From Acidobacteriota bacterium (GTDB taxonomy: Bacteria; Acidobacteriota; Terriglobia; UBA7540), in contig JAKAWO010000028.1 in assembly GCA_021827255.1 (NCBI GenBank), forward strand, positions 1-16,081: a stretch of DNA of 16,081 bases. The letters are read 5' to 3'. The position numbers and the translations under genes were made by a program. The notes under the pieces were generated by a model. The model was not told the origin of the DNA, ran no database searches, and saw nothing but the letters and a program-made list of their open reading frames with translations. Positions 7,474 through 15,331 of the stretch are shown here, one piece after another. How positions within the stretch are numbered: the first letter of the stretch is position 1; every line of letters begins with the position of its first letter.

Positions 7474-8613
7474 TCAAAGCATGGCCAGCGCGTGCTCCAA
7501 ATCCGCGATCAAATCCTCAACGTCTTCAATCCCGACAGAAATCCTGACCAGGCCATCCGTGATGCCGAGGCGGCGGCGGTCGTCGGGCGGAACGCTTGCA
7601 TGGGTCATCGTTGCCGGATGCGAAATCAGCGTCTCCACGCCGCCCAAACTTTCCGCCAGCGAGCACAGCCGCACGGCTTTCAACAATCGCTTGGCGTTTT
7701 CAAGCGAGCCGGTTTCAAAGGAGAGCATGCCACCAAATCCTGTCATCTGCTTTTTCGCCAGCTCGTGCTGAGGATGGGTTGGAAGGCCGGGATAATGGAC
7801 GTTTTTGACTTTAGGATGGCGCGCCAGAAACTCGGCCACCGCCATGCCATTCTCATTGTGCTGCCGCATGCGCACGGAAAGCGTTTTGACGCCGCGCAGC
7901 ACTAGCCAGCTATCCATCGGCCCGAGCACCGCTCCGGCGGCGTTCTGAATGAACTTCAGCCGCTCTGCCAGCGCCCCGTCACTCACAATGACCGCCCCGC
8001 CCACCCCGTCGCTGTGCCCGTTCAAGTATTTCGTGGTGCTGTGCAGCACGATGTCCGCGCCGAAGGCGAGCGGCCGCTGAAAGTACGGGCTCATAAAGGT
8101 ATTATCCACGGCCAAAAGCGCCCGGTGGTGATGGGCGAGGGAAGCAGCGGCGGCGATGTCAGTAATTTCCATTACCGGGTTCGTCGGTGTTTCGATATAC
8201 GTAAGCCGAGTGTTCGGTTGAAAGGCTCGCTCGAGGCTATCGAGATCGGTGGTGTCGACGTAAGAAAAGCTGAGCCCAGAGCCCTTGAGCATGTGCTCGA
8301 ACAGGCGAAACGTTCCGCCGTACAAATGGTGTCCCGCCACAACGTGATCGCCAGGCTTGAACAGGGACATCATGGCGTTGATGGCCGCCATGCCGGAAGC
8401 AAACGCCAAGCCGAACTTGCCGCCTTCCAGACGCGCCAAGTTGCGCTCCAGCGCGGCGCGTGTCGGGTTCGACGTCCGCGCGTATTCGTAGCCCTTGTGC
8501 TTGCCGAGCTCTTCCTGAACGAATGTGGACGTTTGGTAGATGGGAACGATAATCGCTCCCGTGGCCGGATCTGGTTCCTGGCCTACATGAATGGCATCGG
8601 TTGCAAATCCCAT
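7474..8613 (-). CDS. Cystathionine gamma-synthase/gamma-lyase family PLP enzyme
   Basis: A 379-residue fold-type I PLP enzyme of the Cys/Met metabolism family. It would act in transsulfuration, either joining cysteine to an activated homoserine (synthase) or cleaving cystathionine (lyase). Visible signatures are YEYARTSNPT (42-51) supplying the partner-subunit Tyr and Arg for PLP phosphate, FASGMAAI (71-78), ETPTNP (141-146), VDNTF (169-173) with the PLP-ring Asp170, and HSTTKYLNGHSD (191-202) with Lys195 as the PLP lysine. The C-terminal SLGGVETLISHPA block is also intact. The ATG at 8613 follows AAAGGA, a good ribosome site. No neighbouring methionine genes are present, so the direction of the pathway is undecided. 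The leader upstream is rich in inverted repeats and may be regulatory. Confidence 0.92.
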   Translation of the reverse strand: MGFATDAIHVGQEPDPATGAIIVPIYQTSTFVQEELGKHKGYEYARTSNPTRAALERNLARLEGGKFGLAFASGMAAINAMMSLFKPGDHVVAGHHLYGGTFRLFEHMLKGSGLSFSYVDTTDLDSLERAFQPNTRLTYIETPTNPVMEITDIAAAASLAHHHRALLAVDNTFMSPYFQRPLAFGADIVLHSTTKYLNGHSDGVGGAVIVSDGALAERLKFIQNAAGAVLGPMDSWLVLRGVKTLSVRMRQHNENGMAVAEFLARHPKVKNVHYPGLPTHPQHELAKKQMTGFGGMLSFETGSLENAKRLLKAVRLCSLAESLGGVETLISHPATMTHASVPPDDRRRLGITDGLVRISVGIEDVEDLIADLEHALAML

Positions 8614-8662
8614 AGTTCCTTTCTGAGCGCCGCCGTCGGTCTTTGAGGTCGGCGACTCTTGG

Positions 8663-8758
8663 GTGGACGGGTGTCCACGGTCGGGGTGTTCCGAGACCGG
8701 GGCTGTTAGCGGCGGGCCGCCGTCCAGGTCTTTTCCGGGCTCTCGCCCTTCGGGACCT
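8663..8758 (-). promoter_or_regulatory. Candidate structured 5' leader of the PLP-enzyme gene
   Basis: Read on the minus strand, a composite hairpin lies at 8758-8726. AGGTC pairs with GACCT, CC with GG and GGGC with GCCC around a GAGA (GNRA-type) tetraloop, with purine-rich asymmetric bulges GAA and AAAA. Downstream are GCGG/CCGC (8720-8709), CGGTC/GACCG (8699-8678) and a perfect GTGGAC/GTCCAC stem with a 4-nt loop (8678-8663), ending 50 nt before the start codon. The CGGTC/GACCG and GTGGAC/GTCCAC stems share base 8678, and the former competes with a TCGG/CCGA pairing, so alternative folds are possible. I recognise no known SAM, SAH, cobalamin or THF riboswitch core. Confidence 0.3.
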
Positions 8759-8947
8759 CACCCGCGATATTGCTCCGCAAGCAGGGAATAATCAATCCTA
8801 GGCGGACGCCCATCGGCGCTGGCCGGCGCCGAATCGCGCTCTTGCCGGTTACTGCGCGCAACTCCGCGGTCACCCCAAGACCCGTGGCCACGGCAACGCC
8901 ATGCATCCTCAGTGATTCCATCGCGAATTAGGAAGCTGTGGAAAACC

Positions 8948-8976
8948 TTGACAAGCCCACCGCACTCCTCTAGGAT
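8948..8976 (+). promoter_or_regulatory. Near-consensus sigma-70 promoter of the pil cluster
   Basis: TTGACA (8948-8953, perfect) and TAGGAT (8971-8976) are separated by exactly 17 bp. Transcription would start near 8983, giving a pilB leader of about 95 nt. It is the best promoter match in the window and faces the type IV pilus genes. A 12-bp palindrome lies 54 bp upstream of the -35. Confidence 0.65.
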
Positions 8977-9077
8977 GAGGCCAAGTTTCTGTATCGTGAT
9001 GCTGCGGTTGCAACGGCACTTTCCGGCACGGGCGGTGGGCGAATCAATCAAATTATCATACTGCGAAGGGTCGAGGA

Positions 9078-10808
9078 ATGTCGGGAAAGCTAGGGGAAAT
9101 TCTTGTCAAAGAAAGCCTAATCACCGCTGAGCAGCTCAAGCAAGCCCTGGAACACCAAAGGGCGAACGGCGGGAGATTGGGGAATAGTTTGGTCAAGCTC
9201 GGCTTTCTCAGCGACGATGAGGTCACGGCCGTTCTTTCCCGTCAGTACGGCGTTCCCTCGATCAACCTGGCTTACTTTGAAGTGGACCCGAACGTGATTA
9301 AGCTGGTGCCCATGGAGACCGCCATGAAGTACCAGGTGCTGCCCTTGAGCCGGGTGGGGTCTTCGTTGACGCTGGCCATGGTGGATCCGACGAACGTGTT
9401 CGCCATGGATGATATCAAGTTCATGACGGGTTTTAATATCGAGCCCGTCGTGGCTTCTGAAACGGCGATCACGGATGCGATCAAGAAGAATTACGGAAGC
9501 ATCGAGGATGTTGAGCGAAAGAAAGAAATCGAGGAACTAGTCAGCTTCATTGACGAGGGGCAGACCGAGAGCGTCGAGTTGGAAGCGGAGGACGAGTCAA
9601 CGCTCAATCTGGCGCAACTTGAGAGGGCGGCCGAAGAGGCGCCGGTGATTAAGCTGGTGAACTACATCCTGACCGATGCCGTGAAGCGCGGAGCCAGCGA
9701 TATCCATATGGAGCCTTACGAGAAGGAGTATCGGGTTCGGTACCGAATTGACGGCCTCCTTCAGACGATTATGAATCCGCCGACCAAGCTGCGCGATGCC
9801 ATCATCAGCCGCGTTAAAATCATGGCCAAACTGGATATCTCGGAGAAGCGCCTTCCGCAAGACGGACGCATCATGATCAAGATGATGCACAACGGAAAGA
9901 AAAAACAGCTCGACTTCCGCGTTTCCGTTCTGCCCACGCTGCACGGCGAGAAAATCGTCATGCGGCTGCTGGACAAAGAAAACCTTCGTCTGGATATGAC
10001 GAAGCTGGGATTTGAGCCGCAATCGCTGGAGAAGTTCCAGAAGGCGATCTTCAAGCCGTACGGCATGGTTCTGGTCACCGGGCCGACCGGAAGTGGAAAG
10101 ACGAACACGCTTTATTCCTCGATCGCCCAGTTGAACAAGGCCGACACCAACATTGTGACCGCGGAAGACCCGGTGGAATTCCAACTTCCCGGGATCAATC
10201 AGGTGCAGATGAAGGAGCAGATCGGGCTGAATTTCGCCGCGGCCTTGCGGTCGTTTCTGCGGCAGGACCCCAACATCATCCTGGTCGGTGAGATCCGCGA
10301 CTTCGAGACAGCGGAGATCGCCATCAAGGCTGCGCTGACGGGACACTTGGTGCTTTCCACGCTGCACACCAATGATGCACCATCCACGATTTCTCGCCTG
10401 ATGAACATGGGGATCGAGCCGTTTCTGGTGGCGACCTCCGTGCATTTGATTGCCGCTCAGCGTCTGGTACGCCGCATCTGTAGCGAGTGCCGGCGCGAGG
10501 ATCCGGTGAGCCGCCAGGTACTGATTGACGCTGGGTTCACTCCCGAGGAAGCCAAGACCGTCAAGGTCTATAAGGGCGAGGGATGTTCGGCCTGCGGCAG
10601 CCGGGGATACCGAGGCCGCGTCGGGCTTTACGAGGTTCTGGAAATTACCGACGAGTTGCGCGAGCTCATTTTGGTGGGCGCCTCGGCGCTGGAGCTGAAA
10701 AAGAAGGCGATCGACCAAGGGATGATTTCCCTTCGGCGCAGCGGCCTGATTAAAGTCGCGGCCGGCCAGACGACGCTGGAGGAAGTCATTCGTGAAAGCG
10801 TTCTGTGA
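9078..10808 (+). CDS. pilB: Type IV pilus assembly (extension) ATPase PilB with MshEN domain
   Basis: A 576-residue hexameric cytosolic ATPase that powers pilus polymerisation through the PilC platform. The N-terminus carries two 24-residue repeats (4-27 and 33-56), each of the form [KR]LG-x-x-L...L-x-x-Q, separated by five residues; this is the known c-di-GMP-binding MshEN arrangement. The N2-type segment ASDIHMEPYEKEYRVRYRID follows (around 206-225), then Walker A GPTGSGKT (335-342), the Asp box AEDPVEF, Walker B LVGEIRD with Glu405 (402-408), and the His box STLHTND. Four zinc-binding cysteines lie at 468, 471, 503 and 506. The presence of the tetracysteine site supports an assembly ATPase rather than PilT. 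ATG 9078 follows GAAGGG. It is the first gene of the pil cluster, 63 bp before pilT. Confidence 0.96.
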   Translation: MSGKLGEILVKESLITAEQLKQALEHQRANGGRLGNSLVKLGFLSDDEVTAVLSRQYGVPSINLAYFEVDPNVIKLVPMETAMKYQVLPLSRVGSSLTLAMVDPTNVFAMDDIKFMTGFNIEPVVASETAITDAIKKNYGSIEDVERKKEIEELVSFIDEGQTESVELEAEDESTLNLAQLERAAEEAPVIKLVNYILTDAVKRGASDIHMEPYEKEYRVRYRIDGLLQTIMNPPTKLRDAIISRVKIMAKLDISEKRLPQDGRIMIKMMHNGKKKQLDFRVSVLPTLHGEKIVMRLLDKENLRLDMTKLGFEPQSLEKFQKAIFKPYGMVLVTGPTGSGKTNTLYSSIAQLNKADTNIVTAEDPVEFQLPGINQVQMKEQIGLNFAAALRSFLRQDPNIILVGEIRDFETAEIAIKAALTGHLVLSTLHTNDAPSTISRLMNMGIEPFLVATSVHLIAAQRLVRRICSECRREDPVSRQVLIDAGFTPEEAKTVKVYKGEGCSACGSRGYRGRVGLYEVLEITDELRELILVGASALELKKKAIDQGMISLRRSGLIKVAAGQTTLEEVIRESVL

Positions 10809-10823
10809 TGGAACGGAGGCTCG

Positions 10824-10838
10824 CGCGCCGACGGCGCG
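10824..10838 (+). other. GC hairpin between pilB and pilT
   Basis: CGCGCC and GGCGCG form a perfect 6-bp stem with a 3-nt GAC loop, 16 nt after the pilB stop. No T-run follows, so it is not a Rho-independent terminator. It may stabilise or separate messages; that is inference. Confidence 0.4.
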
Positions 10839-10871
10839 GGGTGGCGTGCGGCAGACCGGAGGTCATAAAGA

Positions 10872-11996
10872 ATGGCGATCCCCTCGTTAAGCGAATTGTT
10901 GAAGCGCATGGTGGACAGTGGAGGCTCCGACCTCCACATCACGACCAACTCACCTCCCCGGATTCGTGTTCACGGTGAGCTGAAGCCCTGCGAGGACTTG
11001 CCGGCGCTCGGGCCGGCGGAAACCAAACAGCTTAGTTACAGCGTGCTCACCGACGCCCAGAAGCACCGGTTCGAGGAGAACCTCGAATTGGATTTTTCCT
11101 TCGGCATCAAGAATATCGCTCGTTTTCGAGGCAACCTGTTCAACCAGCGAGGGGCGGTAGGCGGCGTGTTTCGCGTCATTCCGTTCGAGATTAAGACGTT
11201 TGAGCAACTGGGGTTGCCGCCCATCCTTCGCCGGCTCTGCGAAAAGCCGCGCGGCCTCGTCCTGGTGACGGGCCCCACGGGAAGCGGAAAATCAACCACC
11301 TTAGCCACCATGCTCGACTTGATCAATCAGACGCGGTACGAGCACATGATTACGATCGAGGATCCGATCGAGTTCATCCACCCTCACAAGCGGTGCCTGG
11401 TGAACCAGCGCGAAGTCCACTCCGACACTCACTCCTTTTCGAACGCGCTCCGCGCGGCGCTGCGCGAGGATCCGGACGTCGTGCTCATCGGCGAGATGCG
11501 CGATCTGGAAACCATCGAATCCGCTCTGCGCATCGCGGAGACCGGGCACCTCACGTTCGGGACTTTGCACACCAACTCAGCCTCCTCAACCATTAACCGC
11601 ATCATTGACGTCTTCCCTTCCCACCAGCAGTCTCAGATTCGCGCCCAGCTTTCACTGGTTCTGGAAGGGATCCTGTGCCAAGCGCTGCTCCCTCGCGCGG
11701 ACGGCCGGGGAAGAGCGATGGCCATGGAAATTCTGATCCCGAATTCCGCGATCCGCAACCTTGTTCGCGAGGACAAAATCCATCAGATTTACTCGGCCAT
11801 GCAAACCGGCCAGGATAAGTTCGGAATGCAGACCTTCAACCAATCGCTGTACGCCCTTTTCCAACAGAAGGCCATTAGCCTGGAAACGGCGATGGCGCGC
11901 TCCAGCAATACGGATGAGCTACAGGATATGATCAATCGCGGCAGCCAGGGCGCGGCAGCTCGTCCGGCGGGGCAATACGCGCCCGCTAAGCGATAG
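10872..11996 (+). CDS. pilT: Type IV pilus retraction ATPase PilT
   Basis: A 374-residue hexameric ATPase that depolymerises the pilus and drives twitching motility. The N-terminal PAS-like domain has the typical GGSDLHITTNSPPRIRVHGE (17-36). The core has Walker A GPTGSGKST (134-142), the Asp box TIEDPIEF (161-168), Walker B IGEMRD (206-211) and the His box GTLHTNSASSTINRI (230-244). The C-terminal AIRNLVRE (293-300) is a close variant of the AIRNLIRE motif needed for retraction, and marks PilT rather than PilB. It lacks the tetracysteine zinc site. ATG 10872 lies 9 nt after GGAGG (10858-10862). It lies 63 bp after pilB and 92 bp before pilC. The Ala/Gly/Pro-rich last 16 residues look like a disordered tail. 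Confidence 0.96.
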   Translation: MAIPSLSELLKRMVDSGGSDLHITTNSPPRIRVHGELKPCEDLPALGPAETKQLSYSVLTDAQKHRFEENLELDFSFGIKNIARFRGNLFNQRGAVGGVFRVIPFEIKTFEQLGLPPILRRLCEKPRGLVLVTGPTGSGKSTTLATMLDLINQTRYEHMITIEDPIEFIHPHKRCLVNQREVHSDTHSFSNALRAALREDPDVVLIGEMRDLETIESALRIAETGHLTFGTLHTNSASSTINRIIDVFPSHQQSQIRAQLSLVLEGILCQALLPRADGRGRAMAMEILIPNSAIRNLVREDKIHQIYSAMQTGQDKFGMQTFNQSLYALFQQKAISLETAMARSSNTDELQDMINRGSQGAAARPAGQYAPAKR

Positions 11997-12071
11997 TCCG
12001 GCGTGGCGGATTCCCCGGCGCCCCTTGCAGAATGAGTTTGTGGTGATGAGCAGAGTCGCCGGAGGTCAATT

Positions 12072-12078
12072 AAGGAGG
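12072..12078 (+). promoter_or_regulatory. Shine-Dalgarno site of pilC, with a second GGAGG just upstream
   Basis: AAGGAGG ends 10 nt before the pilC ATG at 12089. A second GGAGG lies at 12061-12065, inside the 10-mer CCGGAGGTCA (12059-12068), which is also found upstream of pilT (10856-10865). Confidence 0.65.
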
Positions 12079-12088
12079 AAATCAATCC

Positions 12089-13303
12089 ATGCCTCAGTTT
12101 GAATTCCGTGGAACGTCCCGGACCGGCCAACAGGTAACCGGGGTGCGAGTGGCGGCGAATCGCGATGTCTTGGACGCCCTTCTGCGCCGTGAATTGATTA
12201 CCCCGACGCGAATCGTTGAAAAGGGGCGCGAGATCGCCATCCCCAAGCCAAAGGTCGGCGGCAAGGTCAGCTCGAAGGATCTGGCCATTTTCACGCGTCA
12301 GTTTTCCGTCATGATTGACGCCGGCCTTCCTTTGGTGCAGTGTCTTGAAATCCTGTCGTCGCAGCAGGAGAACAAGGCCTTTGGCCGTGTCTTGGTGGGC
12401 GTGCGCACATCGGTCGAGAGCGGCTCGACCCTTGCTAACGCGTTGCACCAATACCCGAAAGTCTTCGATGACCTGTACACCAACATGGTCGAGGCTGGCG
12501 AGACGGGCGGTATTCTTGACACCATCCTCCAACGGCTCTCAACCTATATTGAAAAGGCGGTCAAATTGAGGCGGGCCGTGCAATCCGCCATGATCTATCC
12601 GATATCTGTTTTGGTCATCGCTGCCGGTGTGATTACGTTGCTGCTGTGGAAGGTGGTGCCGATTTTTGCCACCCTTTTCGCCGGTATGGGCATCCAGTTG
12701 CCGCTCCCCACCCGGATCGTGATCGGGCTGAGCCATTTTGTGGCGACGTTTGCGCTGCCAACGATCGTGCTGGTGATCTTGCTCGGATTCGCGGTGAAGT
12801 GGTATTACGGCACCCCCGATGGGCGAATGATGATTGACACGCTGATGCTGAAGGTCATCCTGATTGGCCCGCTCCTGCGCAAGATTGCCGTGGCTCGGTT
12901 CACGCGAACCTTGGGAACCTTGATTACGAGCGGCGTTCCGATGCTCGAAGCCATGGATATCACCGCCCGCACGGCCGGCAATGCGGTGGTGGAAAAGGCC
13001 ATCACGTCAGTCCGGAAGGCCATCGAAGGCGGCCGAACCATTGTGGACCCGCTGCGGGAGACGGGCGTGTTTCCCAACATGGTGGTGCAGATGATCGGCG
13101 TCGGAGAGCAGACAGGCGCTTTGGACGCCATGCTTCAGAAAGTTGCCGACTTTTATGAGGATGAGGTGGATGCGGCAGTCGGCGACCTGCTAGCCGTCAT
13201 GGAACCGCTGATCATCCTCTTCTTGGGGGTCGTCGTCGGCGGCGTGGTCATTTCAATGTATATGCCCATGTTTGCCATGATCGGCCAGTTGGCCAAAGGA
13301 TGA
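12089..13303 (+). CDS. pilC: Type IV pilus inner-membrane platform protein PilC
   Basis: A 404-residue polytopic inner-membrane protein that couples the PilB/PilT motors to pilin insertion and removal. Two GspF domains are visible. The first starts at FTRQFSVMIDAGLPLVQCLE (68-87) with VEAGETGG (134-141). The second starts at FTRTLGTLITSGVPMLEAMD (271-290) with IGVGEQTGALD (336-346). The paired 'GE-x-G' signatures are typical. Membrane segments lie at about 167-190, 214-238 and 373-396. Length is normal for PilC. A strong AAGGAGG site precedes ATG 12089. A 265-bp gap separates it from pilS, the largest spacing inside the pil cluster. Confidence 0.96.
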   Translation: MPQFEFRGTSRTGQQVTGVRVAANRDVLDALLRRELITPTRIVEKGREIAIPKPKVGGKVSSKDLAIFTRQFSVMIDAGLPLVQCLEILSSQQENKAFGRVLVGVRTSVESGSTLANALHQYPKVFDDLYTNMVEAGETGGILDTILQRLSTYIEKAVKLRRAVQSAMIYPISVLVIAAGVITLLLWKVVPIFATLFAGMGIQLPLPTRIVIGLSHFVATFALPTIVLVILLGFAVKWYYGTPDGRMMIDTLMLKVILIGPLLRKIAVARFTRTLGTLITSGVPMLEAMDITARTAGNAVVEKAITSVRKAIEGGRTIVDPLRETGVFPNMVVQMIGVGEQTGALDAMLQKVADFYEDEVDAAVGDLLAVMEPLIILFLGVVVGGVVISMYMPMFAMIGQLAKG

Positions 13304-13328
13304 GAAGCTGCAGTTGCGGAGTGCGGCC

Positions 13329-13565
13329 ATGACGGAGGAATGGCACGCCCCGCGACGGGCAGTGGAATTTCCGAGGCGGGTTCCGCGGAAGGGTGATTTC
13401 CTTCGCTGGAGCCCGCTTTGTTTTTATGGCGGCCATCGGGAGGCCAGGAACTCCAGGACGGGCGCGGCGTTCGTCGTGGCAGGGGGTAATGCGGCGTCCG
13501 GGTCTCCGGGGGACATTCGCCGGATTCGCCGGTTGAGTCGCGCTTCGGACGGGAGAAGAACCTGA
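13329..13565 (+). other. Weak small open frame in the pilC-pilS gap
   Basis: A 78-codon frame from ATG 13329, with GGAG 7 nt upstream, ends 3 bp before the pilS ATG. The product is Arg- and Gly-rich, has no membrane segment or recognisable motif, and looks like chance translation of GC-rich DNA. The same gap holds a perfect 10-bp palindrome TTCCGCGGAA (13381-13390). I list it because its start context and its end next to pilS would suit a coupled gene, but I think it is more likely noncoding. Confidence 0.15.
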
Positions 13566-13568
13566 ATC

Positions 13569-15278
13569 ATGAACCTTACGGATGATTTGAAAACCTGGCT
13601 CTCGTGGGTCATCCGGATCCGCTTCGTCATCATCAGTTTTGTCTTTGCGATTGAATACGCGATCCAGCAGCTTGCTCCCACCTCCAGCGACCCCCGATCC
13701 ATCGTTTACCTCGGGATGGCGGTCATTCTGTGGTACATTCTCAACCTTTTTTTCCTGATCTATAACCAGATCAGCCAGGACTACCTGCTCCAGGCTCACC
13801 TTCAGATATACTCTGACCTAGTCATCATCACCGCCATCGTCCACGTCACGGGAGATCTGGACAGCAATTATTTTTCGCTTTACTTGGTGGCCATCATTCT
13901 GGCGAGCATCCTCCTCCCTCGCTCGCAGGCGTTTCTAGTGGCCAGTGTGAGTTTCATTTTGATGGGGTCGCTATTGGAACTGGCCTATCTTCCAAGCCTC
14001 TACGCGAACTTCGTCTCGCAGCACTCCGTTCTGAATATTTTGGCGACCACATCTCTGACGCCGGTGGATCTCGGAACGCTTCAAGTGAAAATCGCCGTAA
14101 GCCTCTTCGGCTTTTTTGCGGTTGCTTATCTGTCCAGCTTCCTCGCCGAGAGGCTCCGCAAGACCGGCGCGGAGCTCCGCGACAAGAGCGGGCAGGTGGC
14201 GAGCCTGCAGGCGATCAATGAAAACATCATCCGCAGCATGAGGGACGGACTCATTACGACCGACCTGGAAGGAGCTATTACGGAGCTAAATCCGGCGGGC
14301 GCGTTGATCCTTGGGTGTTCCCATACGACGGTTGTGGGCCGTCCGATTCGCGCCGTCTTCCCCGATGCCGACTTGCCTGACCCCTTCGCAGAGCGAATAA
14401 CCCCGGAATCCGCCCGAACGGAGATCAATTATTGGAATCCCAAAGGCGAGAAGCGAATCTTGGGCCTGTCGGCCTCGCCGCTGGTCATCCCTGAGATCGG
14501 CGCGGTGGGCTGTGTTTACGCTGTCCAGGATCTGACCCTGGAGAAAAAGCTGGAAGGCGAGTACCGGCTGAAGGATCGCATGGCAACGCTCGGCCGCCTG
14601 GCGGCCGGCATTGCCCATGAAATCCGGAATCCGCTGGCTTCGATTGCGGGTTCCGCAAAGGTTCTGCAATCTATGGCGGATGCGGACGACGATCAGCGGA
14701 AATTGATCGGGATTGTCAGTCAGGAGTCCGAACGCCTGAATAAGCTGGTTTCTGATTTCCTTCTCTATTCCCGCGAGCAGCGATTCGTATTTCGCGAAGT
14801 GGACGTTGTGGGGCTTCTTGAGGAGACCGTCCTCCTTCTCAAACTTAATCCCTGTTTACATCAGGGCTTGAAAGTGGAGAAGAGCTTTCCCGGCCATCCA
14901 GTCCGAATCGTCGCCGACCCGGATAAACTCCGGCAGGTGTTCTGGAATATCTGCGACAATGCTGTGAAGGCCATGCGCGAGAAGGGAATTCTGACCGTGG
15001 AGGTTCGGGATCCGGACAACGACGAGGTGCAGATTCTCTTTTCTGACACGGGGATCGGCTTTACACCCGCGCAGATGGAGAAGCTGTTCGAACCCTTTCA
15101 GCCGGGATTTCGGAACGGCACGGGACTGGGCCTGGCCATCGTTTACCAGATTATCCGAGGGCATGGAGGCAGAATTCATATGAATTCGTCCTTGAAGCAG
15201 GGAACCTGTTTTACAATCACCGTTCCAAGAGAACAAGCACCGGAGGTTTCTCCCAGGCTCGAGGCTGATTCTCTCTGA
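13569..15278 (+). CDS. pilS: Membrane-bound sensor histidine kinase PilS
   Basis: A 569-residue kinase. Roughly six hydrophobic segments occupy the first 195 residues (about 16-36, 44-66, 80-93, 100-117, 120-140, 172-192), as in PilS, where the membrane domain senses pilin. A PAS domain follows (about 214-325; NENIIRSMRDGLITTD, then LNPAGALILG). HisKA has GRLAAGIAHEIRNPLASIAG with phospho-acceptor His350. The ATPase domain has the N-box with Asn464 (WNICDNAVKAM), DTGIGF (493-498) and GTGLGLAIVYQI. It lies between pilC and pilR. The ATG at 13569 has only a distant GGGAGAAG as ribosome site. Naming it PilS rests on topology and position; the signal could differ. Confidence 0.88.
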   Translation: MNLTDDLKTWLSWVIRIRFVIISFVFAIEYAIQQLAPTSSDPRSIVYLGMAVILWYILNLFFLIYNQISQDYLLQAHLQIYSDLVIITAIVHVTGDLDSNYFSLYLVAIILASILLPRSQAFLVASVSFILMGSLLELAYLPSLYANFVSQHSVLNILATTSLTPVDLGTLQVKIAVSLFGFFAVAYLSSFLAERLRKTGAELRDKSGQVASLQAINENIIRSMRDGLITTDLEGAITELNPAGALILGCSHTTVVGRPIRAVFPDADLPDPFAERITPESARTEINYWNPKGEKRILGLSASPLVIPEIGAVGCVYAVQDLTLEKKLEGEYRLKDRMATLGRLAAGIAHEIRNPLASIAGSAKVLQSMADADDDQRKLIGIVSQESERLNKLVSDFLLYSREQRFVFREVDVVGLLEETVLLLKLNPCLHQGLKVEKSFPGHPVRIVADPDKLRQVFWNICDNAVKAMREKGILTVEVRDPDNDEVQILFSDTGIGFTPAQMEKLFEPFQPGFRNGTGLGLAIVYQIIRGHGGRIHMNSSLKQGTCFTITVPREQAPEVSPRLEADSL

Positions 15279-15331
15279 CCTGCCGTTTTCGGCGGAAGGC
15301 CCAGACGGCCGAGCATTCGAGTGACTAGGCT

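Larger units (their letters stand above)
8614..9077. other. 464-bp divergent intergenic region without a convincing gene
   Basis: It holds the structured leader of the PLP-enzyme gene (8663-8758) and a strong 7-bp hairpin TCGGCGC/GCGCCGA with a 6-nt loop (8813-8832). It also holds a perfect 12-bp palindrome CCGTGGCCACGG (8882-8893) and the promoter of pilB (8948-8976) with its untranslated leader. Short open frames on both strands overlap these elements, show no recognisable domain and have no good start context, so none is called. Confidence 0.6.

Noticed and set aside
8758..9051. 97-codon minus-strand frame in the divergent intergenic region
   Set aside because: It overlaps the pilB promoter and the structured leader, has no recognisable motif and no good ribosome site.
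9597..10718. 373-codon minus-strand frame opposite pilB
   Set aside because: Antisense shadow of a clearly conserved ATPase gene; its product resembles no family.
13339..13354. TGGCAC in the pilC-pilS gap as a sigma-54 promoter
   Set aside because: The -12 half (TTGC after five bases) is absent.
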